NCBI GenBank assembly: GCA_024426085.1
Contig: CP087976.1
Location: 62,001 to 126,000 of the forward strand
Direction: 5' to 3'
Length of the DNA stretch: 64,000 nt
Origin: Rhizobium sp. RCAM05350
GTDB lineage: Bacteria; Pseudomonadota; Alphaproteobacteria; Rhizobiales; Rhizobiaceae
Below are positions 20,341-29,794 of the stretch, piece after piece. The first letter of the stretch is position 1; each line of letters opens with the position of its first letter. Under the pieces are notes generated by a model, which had not been told where the DNA came from, ran no database searches, and saw nothing but the letters and a program-made list of their open reading frames with translations. Both the position numbers and the translations under genes were made by a program.

Positions 20341-21468
20341 TCACACCCCATGCCCGAAACCTCCCCCCCCCGTCATCTCCCTCAACCCCAACTCCTCGAC
20401 GATCCGCAGCGCCGCGGCGTGACGGCAAGTTCCTTCGCAATCATACCGGCCGACACCAGCGGCTTCGCCATGACCAGTTCGACCAGTGCCGGCAATTTTG
20501 ACGAGGTGCGTTTCCCGACCAGTCGGCGCTCCATCATTTTTCGCGCAAGCAGCAGACGGTCATGTTCCTTGAGGCCGCGCTCTGCGGCGGCAACGATGCC
20601 GCCGAGAATGGCCAGCAGCCGGGTTTCACGGATCGCGATGCCGGCGGCGATCGACGGGAATGGTTTTCAGGCCGAGATTGACGGCAGCCAGATGCGCGCC
20701 GGTGGTGATGCCGGCCTGGCGCAGGAGTGAGGCGGACAGCAGCCGGCCGAGCCAGGGCGCATGCTGCAACACCGATAATTCATTCCAGGCATCGAGGGCG
20801 ATCACTGCCTGCAGCACCGGGGGCATTTCTTGCGTCTGCCGCAACACGCCGCGCCATTCATCCAGGCGCTCGTCCTCGTCCCAGTCGAGATCGTAAACCA
20901 GCGGATCCTTTTCCGAGGCGCCGGCGCGGCCGGGCATCTTTGCCTGTTCGATGGCCGCACCCGATCAGGCGAGCACCGCATCGATGGCGGCGAATTCCTC
21001 GTCGAACACATTCGTGTTCCGCTCCGCTCTGTCCTCCCCTGATCCAAAGTCATCGTCATGCGCGGCCTCGGCCCTGGCCTCGCTCACGACGCTGCCATCG
21101 CCGCCAGATGATGGTGCAGGCCACGCCTGCCCGCGGAGGCCTTCCGGGCTCAGCGCCCAGCCGGCTGGCTGCGCGGCGATGCGTCGGCGGGTGCGCAAAA
21201 CATCGCGGGCGATGGTCAGCTCGTGGGTCGGCGTGCGAATATCTTTCGTGGCGTCGTGCAGGACGAGGTCCTCTAGATGGACCAGTTCGCCATCGATCCA
21301 CAGCGAGGCGCAGGCGTCGGTGAAGTGGGAGCGTTCGACAAAACCCTCGCCGACCGGCGAACGCGCGATCCGCTCGTCCAGACGGGTCAAGGCCGAGCCG
21401 GCTTCTGAAATCGGCCGCAGCAGGTTTGAGATGGGCAATTTCGACAAATCGTAAGACATTGAAATCAT
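20341..21468 (-). CDS. DUF1612/HTH_13 family plasmid protein
   Basis: A rhizobial-plasmid protein family with an N-terminal DUF1612 part and a C-terminal helix-turn-helix. The N-terminus reads MSYDLSKLPISNLLRPISEAG and LVHLEDLVLHDATKDIRTPT; the middle DEDERLDEWRGVLR and LLSASLLRQAG; the C-terminus VSAGMIAKELAVTP and ALRIVEELGLREMTG. Breaks lie near 20955, 20645 and 20425, and a nine-base C run near 20365 garbles the last residues. The predicted HTH suggests DNA binding. It is divergent from the recombinase at 21657, the arrangement seen for this pair on other rhizobial replicons. Exact function is unknown. Confidence 0.75.
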
Positions 21469-21656
21469 GGTAAATGATTTGCTAAACGGACACCACTGAA
21501 TAGTTTGTGTCCGTCACTTGATGGTTATCTGGGTTGAGGCTCTAACCATCGATAAGTATAGGTTATCGATGGTAGTTGATCTGGAGTCGCAAATCAGAGA
21601 GAATCCGGGCAAATCACGGCCCTGGAGGCCGCCGAAACCGTCCTTTTGGAGCGTCC

Positions 21657-22805
21657 GTGGCCAAACCCAAGACATCACTGACCGCCGTCGAGCGCCGCGC
21701 CGAAGAGCTCGACACTATCGCCTCGGTGCTGCCACTTGAGCGCCGCGACGAACTTGCCGAGCTTTTGACCGACCACGACGTCGAGACGCTGCGTCATCTC
21801 GTCAACCAGGGCATGGGCGACAACACGCTGCGGGCGCTGACCTCCGATCTCGCCTATCTGGAAGCCTGGGGATTGGCCGCCACCAAAAAGTCGCTGCCCT
21901 GGCCGGCGCCCGAGGCGCTGCTGCTCAAATTCGTCGCTCATCACCTCTGGGACCCGCAGCACCGCGAGACCGATCCCGATCATGGCATGCCGGCCACCGT
22001 CGACGAAAACCTTCGAAGTCAGGGCTTTCTGAAATCCAAAGGCCCGCATGCGCCGGCGACGGTACGGCGGCGGCTGGCGAACTGGTCGACACTGACCAAG
22101 TGGCGCGGCCTCGATGGTGCCTTCGCCTCCCCTGCCCTCAAGTCGGCCATCCGCGTTGCGGTTCGCGCCGTCCCCCGGACGCGGGGTCGCAAGAGCGCCA
22201 AGGCGGTCACCGGTGACGTCCTGGCAAAGCTGCTGGCGACCTGCGCGACCGACAGCCTGCGTGATCTGCGCGACCGGGCCATCCTGATGGTCGCGTTTGC
22301 GTCTGGCGGCCGCCGGCGCAGCGAGATCGCCGGATTGCGGTGCGAGCAGCTGACCGTCGAGCCGCCGATCCCGATCGAGAATGGCACCCCCCTCCCCTCT
22401 CTCGCCATCCATCTCGGCCGCACCAAAACCAGCAGTGGCGAGCAGGACGACATGGTCTATCTGACCGGCCGACCAGTCGAGGCTCTGAATGCCTGGATAG
22501 CGGCAGCCAAGATCGAGAGCGGCAGCGTGTTTCGGGCGATCGGGCGTTGGGGAACCGTTTCAAAACGGGCGATCGATCCGCAGTCGGTCAATGCGATCCT
22601 CAAGCAGCGGGCGGCGATGGCCGGATTGGAGCCTGGGGAGTTTTCGGCGCATGGGCTGCGATCGGGATATCTAACGGAGGCCGCCAATCGTGGTATTCCC
22701 CTGCCCGAAGCAATGGAGCAATCGCTTCACCGTTCGGTCCACCAAGCTTCAAGCTACTACAACAATGCAACGCGGCGAAGTGGCAGGGCGGCTCGTCTGA
22801 TTTGA
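21657..22805 (+). CDS. Tyrosine recombinase/site-specific integrase
   Basis: An intact integrase of about 382 residues. Catalytic elements are present: first arginine in SGGRRRSEIAGLR, the HxxR box in FSAHGLRSGYLTEAA, a later histidine in SLHRSVHQASSYY and the tyrosine nucleophile in SSYYNNA. An N-terminal SAM-like DNA-binding domain with TLRALTSDLAYLEAWG is visible. I start at the GTG 21657 (MAKPKTSLTAVERRAEEL), since upstream codons look unrelated. It is divergent from the DUF1612 gene. A degraded homologue in opposite orientation lies at 31.6-32.4 kb. The gene may move the neighbouring island or resolve plasmid multimers. Confidence 0.88.
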   Translation: MAKPKTSLTAVERRAEELDTIASVLPLERRDELAELLTDHDVETLRHLVNQGMGDNTLRALTSDLAYLEAWGLAATKKSLPWPAPEALLLKFVAHHLWDPQHRETDPDHGMPATVDENLRSQGFLKSKGPHAPATVRRRLANWSTLTKWRGLDGAFASPALKSAIRVAVRAVPRTRGRKSAKAVTGDVLAKLLATCATDSLRDLRDRAILMVAFASGGRRRSEIAGLRCEQLTVEPPIPIENGTPLPSLAIHLGRTKTSSGEQDDMVYLTGRPVEALNAWIAAAKIESGSVFRAIGRWGTVSKRAIDPQSVNAILKQRAAMAGLEPGEFSAHGLRSGYLTEAANRGIPLPEAMEQSLHRSVHQASSYYNNATRRSGRAARLI

Positions 22806-23370
22806 CATAAAGCGCTCCTCACATTCATCTGGTGAGGTCGTAGACGTCGGATAAGCTTGGCTTATCGGTTGTTGTTTTTATTACAAAGAAGCGGTCCAAA
22901 TCACCAAGCAGAATCCCGAAAATGCCGCTCGGGAGACACTGCAAAGTGCCATAGCAGGGTTCCGATATCGTAAACGTGCGCCGTCATGAGCGCCCCAATA
23001 TCGCGGTACTGGCTGCTACCATCCGTGCGGTAGGCGACGATCGAGAGCGCCGCCGCTGCTAGAGATGCTGCGGAACTTACAGTTTGCCACGAAAGTCAAA
23101 TTGCGGTTGCAGCCAAAAGCTGGCCACTTCGCCGCCCCTGCCCTGCCGGCGCAAGCTGACGCGAGGCGAAAATGCCGCAGTTCACTCGGCTTTCGCGTCC
23201 AAGCGGCGCAAGAGGCGGAGTTTGAATACCACGAGTAACTACCCTGCTTGACCCCGTAGGATTGCATTGTAGATTTCTCCGCGCCGCCCGAGCACCGGCG
23301 TATTGGATCGAGATGAAACTCACCACTGGGCACCCGAGCATTTTGTTGCAACCCTTCCGGGAGCACTCCA
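22806..23370 (+). other. 565-base gap after the recombinase; one weak hairpin
   Basis: I see no convincing gene on either strand. The only structure found is GATAAGC-TTG-GCTTATC at 22850-22866, followed by a T-rich stretch (GTTGTTTTTA), a possible terminator for the recombinase. Antisense frames here lack any recognisable domain. The end of the gap holds the ribosome site GGGAG for the small gene at 23371. Confidence 0.4.
22850..22880 (+). terminator. Possible intrinsic terminator of the recombinase gene
   Basis: A perfect 7-bp stem with a 3-base loop (GATAAGC TTG GCTTATC) sits 45 bases after the recombinase stop and is followed by GGTTGTTGTTTTTA. The stem has few GC pairs, so it would be a weak terminator. 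Confidence 0.4.
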
Positions 23371-23568
23371 ATGGCGGCTAAACTCACCGAGCACCAGGAC
23401 GCCCTGATCGACATGCTCATGGCAGCCAACGAGGCTTTGCGAAGCGATGAGGAAAAGCTAAGGGCTCTCATTGCCGAGAACGCGCCACAGAAAAAGATCG
23501 ACGAGCTATCCCGGAAAGTGGACAATCTGGAAAGTTCCATCATCCGGCTGAATGCCTTTATGAAATGA
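23371..23568 (+). CDS. Small coiled-coil hypothetical protein
   Basis: A 65-residue protein starting MAAKLTEHQDALIDMLMAAN after a good ribosome site (CCGGGAGCACTCC). The sequence is almost entirely helical with heptad-like leucines (KIDELSRKVDNLESSIIRL), so a short coiled coil is expected. There is no membrane segment or known motif. It stands alone between the recombinase and the GGDEF gene. I do not recognise the family; codon use and ribosome site argue that it is real. Confidence 0.6.
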   Translation: MAAKLTEHQDALIDMLMAANEALRSDEEKLRALIAENAPQKKIDELSRKVDNLESSIIRLNAFMK

Positions 23569-23793
23569 AATAAGCGGCGCCGGGCTGAGACCAAGGCGCT
23601 ATTCACCGAGTAGGCTCACGGAGAAGACCGCCCGTGGATGATAAAAGGGAGTTCATGTGCCTAAAAAGCAGCCTCGATAGCTGAATCGGCCCCGGCCGAG
23701 AAATCGCACTGAGCAGTACGTTGCGCGGATGCCCAAAGTCTTAAGGATTAAGCGCGAAAGTGCATGTGGCAAAATGCAGTGCGTTGAGGCAAA

Positions 23794-24821
23794 ATGGATC
23801 GCCCACACAGCAATCAGAGACCCGGCTTTAAAGGCTTTCACCCCCTCGACTGGGCGTCGAGGGTGAGCAGACTGATCTTCTCCCGCCACAATCCTGATAC
23901 GATTGCGCGTCTTCTGACCGAGCTCATTCAGAAAGAAGCCGTCATCCAGGAGAAGACCGCCGCACTGCTGCACAGTCGGAAAATCTTCGACCGTTCCTCA
24001 GCTGCGGCTAGGTTGGGAGTGTGGCAGTGCAGCCTGCCCGACAACACTTTGGAATGGACTGACGTTGTCTACGATATGTTTGATCTCCCACGCGGATCAG
24101 ACCTTGACCGCAATGAGATTGTCAAATGCTACGCCGAGGCGTCCGCAAGGGAGCTCAATACGCTGCGGAGCAAAGCGATCGCGGAGCGGAATGGCTTTAC
24201 GATGGATGCCGAGATCATAACGGCAATGGGCAATCGTCGCTGGATCCGCATCACCGCAACAGTCGAATGCGAAGATAGCAGACCGGTTCGCATCTTTGGC
24301 ATTAAGCAGGCCATCACAGTCGAAAAAAATCATGAAGGACCGGACACAATATCTCGCCGCCTTCGATGTAATGACGGGCTTGGCAATTGGGCGCAATTCC
24401 AATCAAAACTCGTGGAGTTCTGTCACGACTACGGTCGAGGGGATACCCGACAGCTCTGATTTTAGTCGATCTGGATGGCTTCAAGACGCTCAACGATACA
24501 TTCGGCCACTCCGCTGGAGATGATTGCTTGAGGGAAACGGCCCGCCATCTTGAACGTGTTTGTACAGACGCCGTACTGATTGCACGCATTGGCGGCGATG
24601 AATTCGCAATTTTGGTTAGCGAAAACAGAGATACGGTGTCGAATGTCGCCCGCAATATTATCGGAGCGTTGTACAGACCTGTTCATCTCGAAGGTCGCCA
24701 GGTCCAGATTGGGGCTTCTGTTGGAATAGCCTTCATGGATGGCTCGACGCCTTCAGATTTCTTTAAGAAGGCCGACGTTGCTCTTTACGCGGCCAAGGCG
24801 GCCGGGCGGAATACGTTCTGA
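23794..24821 (+). CDS. PAS-GGDEF diguanylate cyclase
   Basis: It makes cyclic di-GMP from GTP. A PAS-like sensor domain is at about residues 70-180 (ARLGVWQCSLPDNTLEWTD, MDAEIITAMGNRRWIRITA), then a GGDEF domain: AAFDVMTGLANRAQF (rebuilt), LILVDLDGFKTLNDTFGHSAGDD, the active-site IGGDEFAILV and a C-terminal FFKKADVALYAAKAAGRN. The GGDEF motif is canonical, so an active cyclase is likely. Three breaks (about 24325, 24380 and 24443) all fall between the PAS and GGDEF cores. No membrane segment is seen, so it is probably soluble. A start near 23794 is plausible but not fixed by a clear ribosome site. Confidence 0.82.
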
Positions 24822-25099
24822 AATATCCGGAGATGCCGACGATGGCCATATTCGTCGGGCGACCGACGCAGCATAGAGACAAGCAAGTGCCCGAAGAGTT
24901 CCTGATCAGCGAGGCATCGAAGTCAGCTTAAAAGGAGAAGGATATTGTCTTGCATTACGGCTTTCCGAGAACGACCGATCTTTGAAAGCGTCGAGCGCAA
25001 TGCCTGAGCTTCTTCAGCTGTCCAGACAGCACGTGGACATGCTATGAACGTAGACCAAAGAACCGCCGGGCGTGTCAGGCAACGCGTGATGGAGAATCC

Positions 25100-25315
25100 A
25101 ATATAGACCCCCGTCGCTACACGATCCTTATCTACCAGCATGGCGCGATCGTAGTCGAGGGTGAGTTCCACGATGAAGAGGCTGAGGCGGCGATCGCGCG
25201 CACCGTACCCTCGACGGGGCTCAAGCCGCAACGGATCATGATGCTTGCGATCCTCAATCAGGGCCACTACACCATCAACGGCTGGCGTATCGTCATTCGC
25301 CGAGCGTATAGCTAA
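25100..25315 (+). pseudogene. Hypothetical protein fragment
   Basis: An open frame without an obvious start codon reads RRYTILIYQHGAIVVEGEFHD and then NQGHYTINGWRIVIRRAYS before a TAA. The composition is protein-like, with alternating hydrophobic strands. I do not recognise the family. It directly precedes a truncated DUF4143 gene, so the stretch looks like decayed insertion debris. Confidence 0.35.
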
Positions 25316-25690
25316 GCCCATACCCTCCTCGGTCTTGCGACGCAGGAAGAGGTGCTCGGCCATCCGGTGGCCGGTGCAAGCTGGGAAGGATTTGTAATCG
25401 AGACCCTTATTGCCGCCGCGCCGGCTGGAACTCAGAGCAATTTCTATCGGACCGCCGCAGGAGCCGAGATCGACCTGCTTCTGACTCCGCCTGGCGATCG
25501 ACCGTGGGCCATTGAAATCAAACGTAGTCTGACTCCGAAGGTGGAGAAGGGCTTTTACCTCGCTTGCGAAGATATTGAACCTGCAAGACGCATTGTCGTC
25601 TATCCCGGAACAGAGACCTTTCCGCTTAGAGAGAGCATTGAAGCCATGGGCGTGAAGAGCGCTGCTCAGGCGCTCCTCGGCCTGTGCTAA
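25316..25690 (+). pseudogene. C-terminal fragment of an AAA_14/DUF4143 ATP-binding protein
   Basis: The frame reads LLGLATQEEVLGHPVAGASWEGFVIETL (in two parts), then FYRTAAGAEIDLLL and WAIEIKRSLTPKVEKGF. This is the DUF4143 domain at the C-terminus of AAA_14 ATPases, with the nuclease-like E-I-D…E-I-K pattern. The whole ATPase half (about 250 residues with the P-loop) is missing, and a stop codon sits just upstream. So this is a 5'-truncated remnant of a gene that would normally be about 400 residues. Confidence 0.7.
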
Positions 25691-25795
25691 CAAAAAGACT
25701 CAGGAAACTGCATTGACGCCTGCGAGCCTCAGTCCGCACCAACGGCGCAGGTCACAAGCGTCATCGCTGGGCCACGGCTGATCGTTTGGCCGAGA

Positions 25796-26143
25796 TTAGG
25801 TGTCAGCGCTGGATGGCAGATCGATTTCTCTACCGATTGATACCGGTTCTTCCTCTGGCGAGGCCCTCTCTGGTCGTTCTTTCCGGTCAGCAGCAACCGC
25901 TGCCCTGCCCCAGGCTTCAGCGCGATCCATTAGCGAGACCATTTCGTTCTTCAAACCATGCGATCGTACGATGTCACCAGCATGGATCGGATTGCTGCGC
26001 GGGTCGTAAAATGTCGCGATATCTTCGCCCGCAGCCTGTCTTGCCGCTTCCAGCCGCGCCCTTATCTCGCCGAGCTCGGTTTTCGCAGCAAAATATTGTC
26101 TCATAACCACGATGAGATCTCGGTCGCCCGCGCTGGTTTCCAT
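25796..26143 (-). CDS. Hypothetical protein, 115 residues
   Basis: The sequence starts METSAGDRDLIVVMRQYFAAK with an upstream AAGGGG ribosome site (read on the minus strand). It has a helical N-terminal half (GEIRARLEAARQAAGEDI), a short SNPIHAGDIVRSHGLKNEMVSL segment (seen in two parts) and a charged tail EEEPVSIGREIDLP. There is no signal peptide or membrane segment. I do not recognise it. The ribosome site and uninterrupted frame support a real small plasmid gene. Confidence 0.5.
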   Translation of the reverse strand: METSAGDRDLIVVMRQYFAAKTELGEIRARLEAARQAAGEDIATFYDPRSNPIHAGDIVRSHGLKNEMVSLMDRAEAWGRAAVAADRKERPERASPEEEPVSIGREIDLPSSADT

Positions 26144-26294
26144 CGATACCCCTTACATTTCATTAAAGTAAGGGCAGTGACCGATAAGAATGGCAAAATC
26201 TGGATGCGCCCCTGCCCCGCCTGGATCACAGTTTGGAGCTAAGAAGGCCGGGTTCGCCCCAGCCTTCCTAGACTTGGTGCCTTCGCAATCGGAC

Positions 26295-26501
26295 TTATGC
26301 TTGCAAGTTGTCCGCCGACATTTTGCCTGACTTGCGATCCTTCACCAATTCATAGGTAATCTTCTGACCATCATTCAATCCACGCATACCAGCGCGTTCT
26401 ACCGCCGACACGTGGACGAACACGTCGCTGCTGCCGTCGTCAGGCTGGATGAACCCAAAACCTTTCGTTGCATTGAACCACTTTACCGTTCCAGTAGCCA
26501 T
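26295..26501 (-). CDS. Cold-shock family RNA-binding protein
   Basis: A 68-residue single cold-shock domain that binds single-stranded nucleic acid. RNP-1 is KGFGFIQP and RNP-2 is VFVHVSAVE, within MATGTVKWFNATKGFGFI and DGQKITYELVKDRKSGK. It is complete, with GGGAGAAAGCCGAG before the ATG. The size and motifs are those of CspA-type proteins common on rhizobial replicons. It lies downstream of the parS/repC segment on the same strand but is probably monocistronic. Confidence 0.95.
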   Translation of the reverse strand: MATGTVKWFNATKGFGFIQPDDGSSDVFVHVSAVERAGMRGLNDGQKITYELVKDRKSGKMSADNLQA

Positions 26502-27367
26502 CTCGGCTTTCTCCCATTGTTCTCTTCAGACGAAGGGCCGTTGGCTCTTCGCAGCGAACATAGGTAGTCAGACCCGAAAAGCAAAGGAGCCTTGTCGCTT
26601 GCAGGAAATTCCTCAGGGCTCGCGCCCAACTCGATGAGGTGCAGTATTTCGTTTGGGTTCTCAAAGGCGCTATCATGTCGCAATACCGACTATTTGCGCA
26701 TGAAGTTTGCCATGGCAAACTTCAATCCCCCGGCTCTATAAAACAGTGTTGGTCAGACGCGCTCTTATTCGACAACGAGTTGGTATGCCGGCGTTAAATC
26801 AGGACCATACTGGGCGCGCCAAAGGCCACCGCGCCCTTACAATTTTTCTGGCCGTACATTTTTCCCATTGTTATCGCCCGGCCGACAGCTGCAAAACATG
26901 TTTGTGGTCTGGTTGCGCGTGCTCTTTCACCTGGCCAGCACGAGGTCACTCTGGGGCAAAGCAACAACGTGTATCGTCCCGGCAGGGGTAGACCATAATG
27001 TCGCCGATGACACTGCGCCTATAGAAAAACAAACCGATGGGGCCTAACATCTCGTACGATCCATCGACAATCGCCCTGCCGTAGGGTGACCCTTCCGGTT
27101 CTTGCCGACGAAGGATTCAGCTATAACCGTGACGAACACCCGCGGATACAGCGAGGCTACGGGCAGAACTGAGAACAACTGACGTACGTCGGTGGAAACG
27201 CGAGGCCATTCCCGGGTCCGCCGCTGGTCGGCGAGGCGCCGCGTGGGCTTGAGTGGAGTTACAGCGACAACAGACATACGTTTCCAGGAGGCGTACGACG
27301 TTCGGCTGATCCCCGTCTGCGTGTCCCAGAATCACCCCCATTCAAAAAAGCTGGCGTAGTAAATTCG
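26502..27367. other. Non-coding stretch between csp and repC, holding one parS-like site
   Basis: No gene is convincing on either strand in these 866 bases. Minus-strand frames around 27044-27341 are open but show no known domain. The outstanding element is the 24-bp palindrome at 26701-26724. The csp promoter and leader presumably occupy the first 100-150 bases. Confidence 0.5.
26701..26724. other. parS: parS-like centromere site 1
   Basis: A perfect 24-bp palindrome with the 16-bp core GTTTGCCATGGCAAAC (26705-26720). The core fits GTTNNNNGCNNNNAAC-type parS sites of repABC replicons, except that the centre is AT instead of GC. It lies about 680 bases beyond the repC stop. RepB (ParB) would bind here for plasmid partition. 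The second palindrome at 27368 shares 14 of 16 core bases. Confidence 0.7.
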
Positions 27368-27385
27368 AGTTTGCCGCGGCAAACT
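27368..27385. other. parS: parS-like centromere site 2
   Basis: A perfect 18-bp palindrome with the core GTTTGCCGCGGCAAAC (27369-27384), an exact match to the repABC parS pattern GTTNNNNGCNNNNAAC. It is only 15 bases past the repC stop, a location reported for parS in some repABC plasmids. RepB is the expected ligand. Two sites with the same half-site make chance unlikely. Confidence 0.8.
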
Positions 27386-27399
27386 GCCTACCACAGGGA

Positions 27400-28615
27400 T
27401 CATCCAAACTGTCTGACCCGGTCGCCATGGCTTTTCAGCAATGCCATGATCATTGGCCCGAGCGAAAACTCCCCACGCTCGGTTCGCCGCGTCAGATCCC
27501 GCAGATAACCGCCGGCCGAGTTGATGAAGTTCGCGCGCTCTAAAATCCCGGCCACCGCAACGGCCGCGTTCTCCGGCCCCATGGCGTCGCAAGCATCCTG
27601 ATAGGCCGACGGGCTTACGCCCAGAACTGATCTAACCACCACGGCGGCTGACATCAGATCGCGCCAGCCTCCAATCGTGCCACCCGGCCCATAGTCGGCA
27701 ATCGTCGGGCATGCCTTCAGCACCACCCCCTAGCGGGAACGCCTTTAACCGCTCACTCCTCGGCTGGTTGGCCTCACTCGGTTTCTCCGCCGTCTCTTTT
27801 CGGGAGCTAGGTTCAAGTTCATTAGGGGATTTGGGGTTTGAATTCTGTATGTGCCGCTCAATATGATCACCATTGGTGCTCATATTTTCGATATTTTCCA
27901 TAATTTCCAGTCTGCTGAGGACCTCTTCTTGCAGCATCTGCATCTCTTCGAGTAATGCCATGACCTTTGCTAGCGTAGGCACGGTCGGAATTTGCCCGAC
28001 CAGAGCGACGTACATCTCCTCGATAGCCTGCCAATCGCCGTCTGCGCCCTCATCCATGGCTACGCTGATCAGCTTGCGGACATCCCGGCGGCATATCGTC
28101 AAACTCTCCTTTGCCTTCCTCAAGGCCGCACGATCCGCCATAATTTGCTGAGCCATCATCGCCAGCTCTTCGGATCGTGCGAGCAGCGGCGACAGGTCGA
28201 AGCCGAATGCACTTTCGATCTTCCCGGCTCCGTCCTTCCGAGCATAACGTTTTCCGTTTGCACTGTCCTTCCGCACAATCAAGCCCGCCTCCACCAGCAC
28301 GGCAATATGCCGGCGCAACGTCGCACCCGCCATCCCGTGCGCTCGCAGCGCGAGCTGGGTGTTTGATGGGAAGACGATCAGCTTCGCGTCTTGGCGCAGC
28401 TCATTTTCCGGATAGAAGCTCAACAGCGCGTCGAGCACGGCGAGGCTATTGGACTGGATCCCGAGCATATCCATCGCGGCGGACGCATCCCTGAAGACTC
28501 TCCACTTGTCCGCTGTCTTCCCCTGCTCGATTTCGGCCAATGTCGTTTGGCGCCGCACGAGCGCAAGCGTCATCGGCCGCCGCCCGAATGGCGTCGTCAC
28601 ACTTCCCGTCTGCAT
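27400..28615 (-). CDS. repC: Replication initiator RepC
   Basis: The essential initiator of repABC plasmids, acting at an origin inside its own gene. The N-terminal half has TALALVRRQTTLAEIE-like sequence (MTLALVRRQTTLAEIEQGK), SNTQLALRAHGMAGATLRRHIAVL (a winged-helix, seen in two parts) and LIVRKDSANGKRYARK. The C-terminal half is SAYQDACDAMGPENAAVAV and RANFINSAGGYLRDLTRR, both RepC hallmarks. One break near 27728, in a CCCCC run, splits the two; rebuilt length is about 405, normal. The start at 28615 follows AAGGGTGAG. Antisense control by the ctRNA in the repB-repC gap is expected. Confidence 0.93.
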
Positions 28616-28673
28616 TGTCTCTCACCCTTAAGAAGGCAAAAGAAATACGCTCACCAAAACGGTGCCAAAACAC

Positions 28674-28703
28674 TTGACTGCGATTCGGGGGAAATGCGAT
28701 TCT
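28674..28703 (+). promoter_or_regulatory. Putative ctRNA promoter, antisense to repABC
   Basis: On the plus strand, TTGACT at 28674-28679 is followed after about 18 bases by GATTCT at 28698-28703, a plausible sigma-70 promoter in the repB-repC gap. It would drive the small RNA that ends at the hairpin and T run at 28723-28763. Confidence 0.45.
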
Positions 28704-28708
28704 CTGGC

Positions 28709-28763
28709 TGCTTACACGAGAGAGGCTTCCACGACGGCAACGTTTGGGGGCCTTTTTCTTTTC
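28709..28763 (+). ncRNA. Probable antisense ctRNA (incA) of the repABC operon
   Basis: repABC replicons encode a small counter-transcribed RNA between repB and repC that limits RepC synthesis and sets incompatibility. In the 153-base gap here, the plus strand carries a promoter-like TTGACT/GATTCT, then a hairpin AGGCTTCC (28723-28730) pairing with GGGGGCCT (28746-28753) around the loop ACGACGGCAACGTTT, and a T-rich tail TTTTTCTTTT. Size, place, orientation and the terminator hairpin all fit. The exact 5' end is a guess. Confidence 0.6.
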
Positions 28764-28768
28764 CCGGC

Positions 28769-29794
28769 TTACTCTCCGTTGTTCTGTTGATCTTTCGCAC
28801 TGCTCTTGGAGCGATGCTCCTCAAACAGCGCGGTTAAGTGTTCAAGCACGAAGGCCGCGAACTCCGGCGCCTTTCTCGTGTCGATAGATATATCGAGTTT
28901 CACGTTAACTCTCGTCACTTTCGCTAAGGGCACGCCGGCGCTTGTCGTCCACACATCCGGATCGGCTCTCTTCGACCTTGGCTTCAAATAAGCAAGCAAC
29001 GTCTTAAATCGCTCATCCGACGGGAGAACGCGGATCTCGTCGGACAACACAAATTCTGTTGCTTCGCCAAATTTATCGTTTTTCTCCAGAAAGTCGGCGA
29101 GATCCGACCAGCTCCGCCGCCCGACACCCGGTGCAGGTCCAATGGCGTCGATCAGGTCTCCAGTTAAGCGTGAGATCACGGAGAGCATGATCGAGACATC
29201 GCCCTTGTGAAGCGACATCGCCGACATGATCACTTCTCTCGAAAACTGCGCCTTCAGACGGTCGGCGAATCGCGCCTTTTCGATGTAGGTCAGATCCTGC
29301 CGTTGGTTGTTCTCTTGGCCCTGGGCCACAACGAGTTGCTCATCCGTCAAGTCCCGAACGATTGCCTTCACCCAAAGGCCCAGTTCCGTGACTGCTCGAA
29401 GGCGTCGGTGGCCGAATGCAACCTGATATCGTCCGGGCTGGGCCGGGTGAGGGCGGACAAGGATTGGTACTTGCTGGCCTTGTTCGCGGATAGATTCCAC
29501 GAGCCCGTCAATGTCGCCTGGCATGCGGTCCTGCACGAAGGACGGATCGATTTCGGCAGGGTTCATATCGATCACGGCCTGGCCTTCCGCCAAGCGACGT
29601 TCGATTTCCTCCGCGCGGCCGAGACGGTCGTTCTGCTCATGCAACGCGTTACCAATATTGGCTGTCAGCTTTGTCGCCGGGTCACGATCTTTGCGGGCCA
29701 CACCGAGGAGCGGCATGGCGCGGTTTTTTGCCTGACCATCATGTGGGACGGTCGGGACGTTTGCTGAAACGCCTAGGAGATCCTTTCGGCTCAT
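28769..29794 (-). CDS. repB: Plasmid partition protein RepB (ParB family)
   Basis: An intact protein of 341 residues that binds parS and works with RepA in segregation. Family features: N-terminal MSRKDLLGVSAN, the ParB box in VPILVRPHPAQPGRYQVAFGHRRL (seen in parts; the arginine patch is FGHRRLRA), ENNQRQDLTYIEKARFA and the HTH region MSLHKGDVSIMLSVISRL. The ATG at 29794 overlaps the repA stop (ATGA), so the two are coupled. Its likely targets are the two palindromes beyond repC. Confidence 0.96.
   Translation of the reverse strand: MSRKDLLGVSANVPTVPHDGQAKNRAMPLLGVARKDRDPATKLTANIGNALHEQNDRLGRAEEIERRLAEGQAVIDMNPAEIDPSFVQDRMPGDIDGLVESIREQGQQVPILVRPHPAQPGRYQVAFGHRRLRAVTELGLWVKAIVRDLTDEQLVVAQGQENNQRQDLTYIEKARFADRLKAQFSREVIMSAMSLHKGDVSIMLSVISRLTGDLIDAIGPAPGVGRRSWSDLADFLEKNDKFGEATEFVLSDEIRVLPSDERFKTLLAYLKPRSKRADPDVWTTSAGVPLAKVTRVNVKLDISIDTRKAPEFAAFVLEHLTALFEEHRSKSSAKDQQNNGE

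Noticed and set aside
20341..20400. Run of nine C near 20365 as a phase-variable tract
   Set aside because: It lies in the last codons of the DUF1612 gene in a window full of indels; a read error or harmless end variation is more likely than phase variation.
23016..23606. A 196-codon minus-strand frame
   Set aside because: Low-complexity Ser/Arg-rich translation without domain, opposite the small coiled-coil gene that has a good ribosome site.
24923..25693. A 256-codon minus-strand frame
   Set aside because: The plus strand carries the recognisable DUF4143 domain (AEIDLLL, AIEIKRSL), so the minus frame is a shadow.
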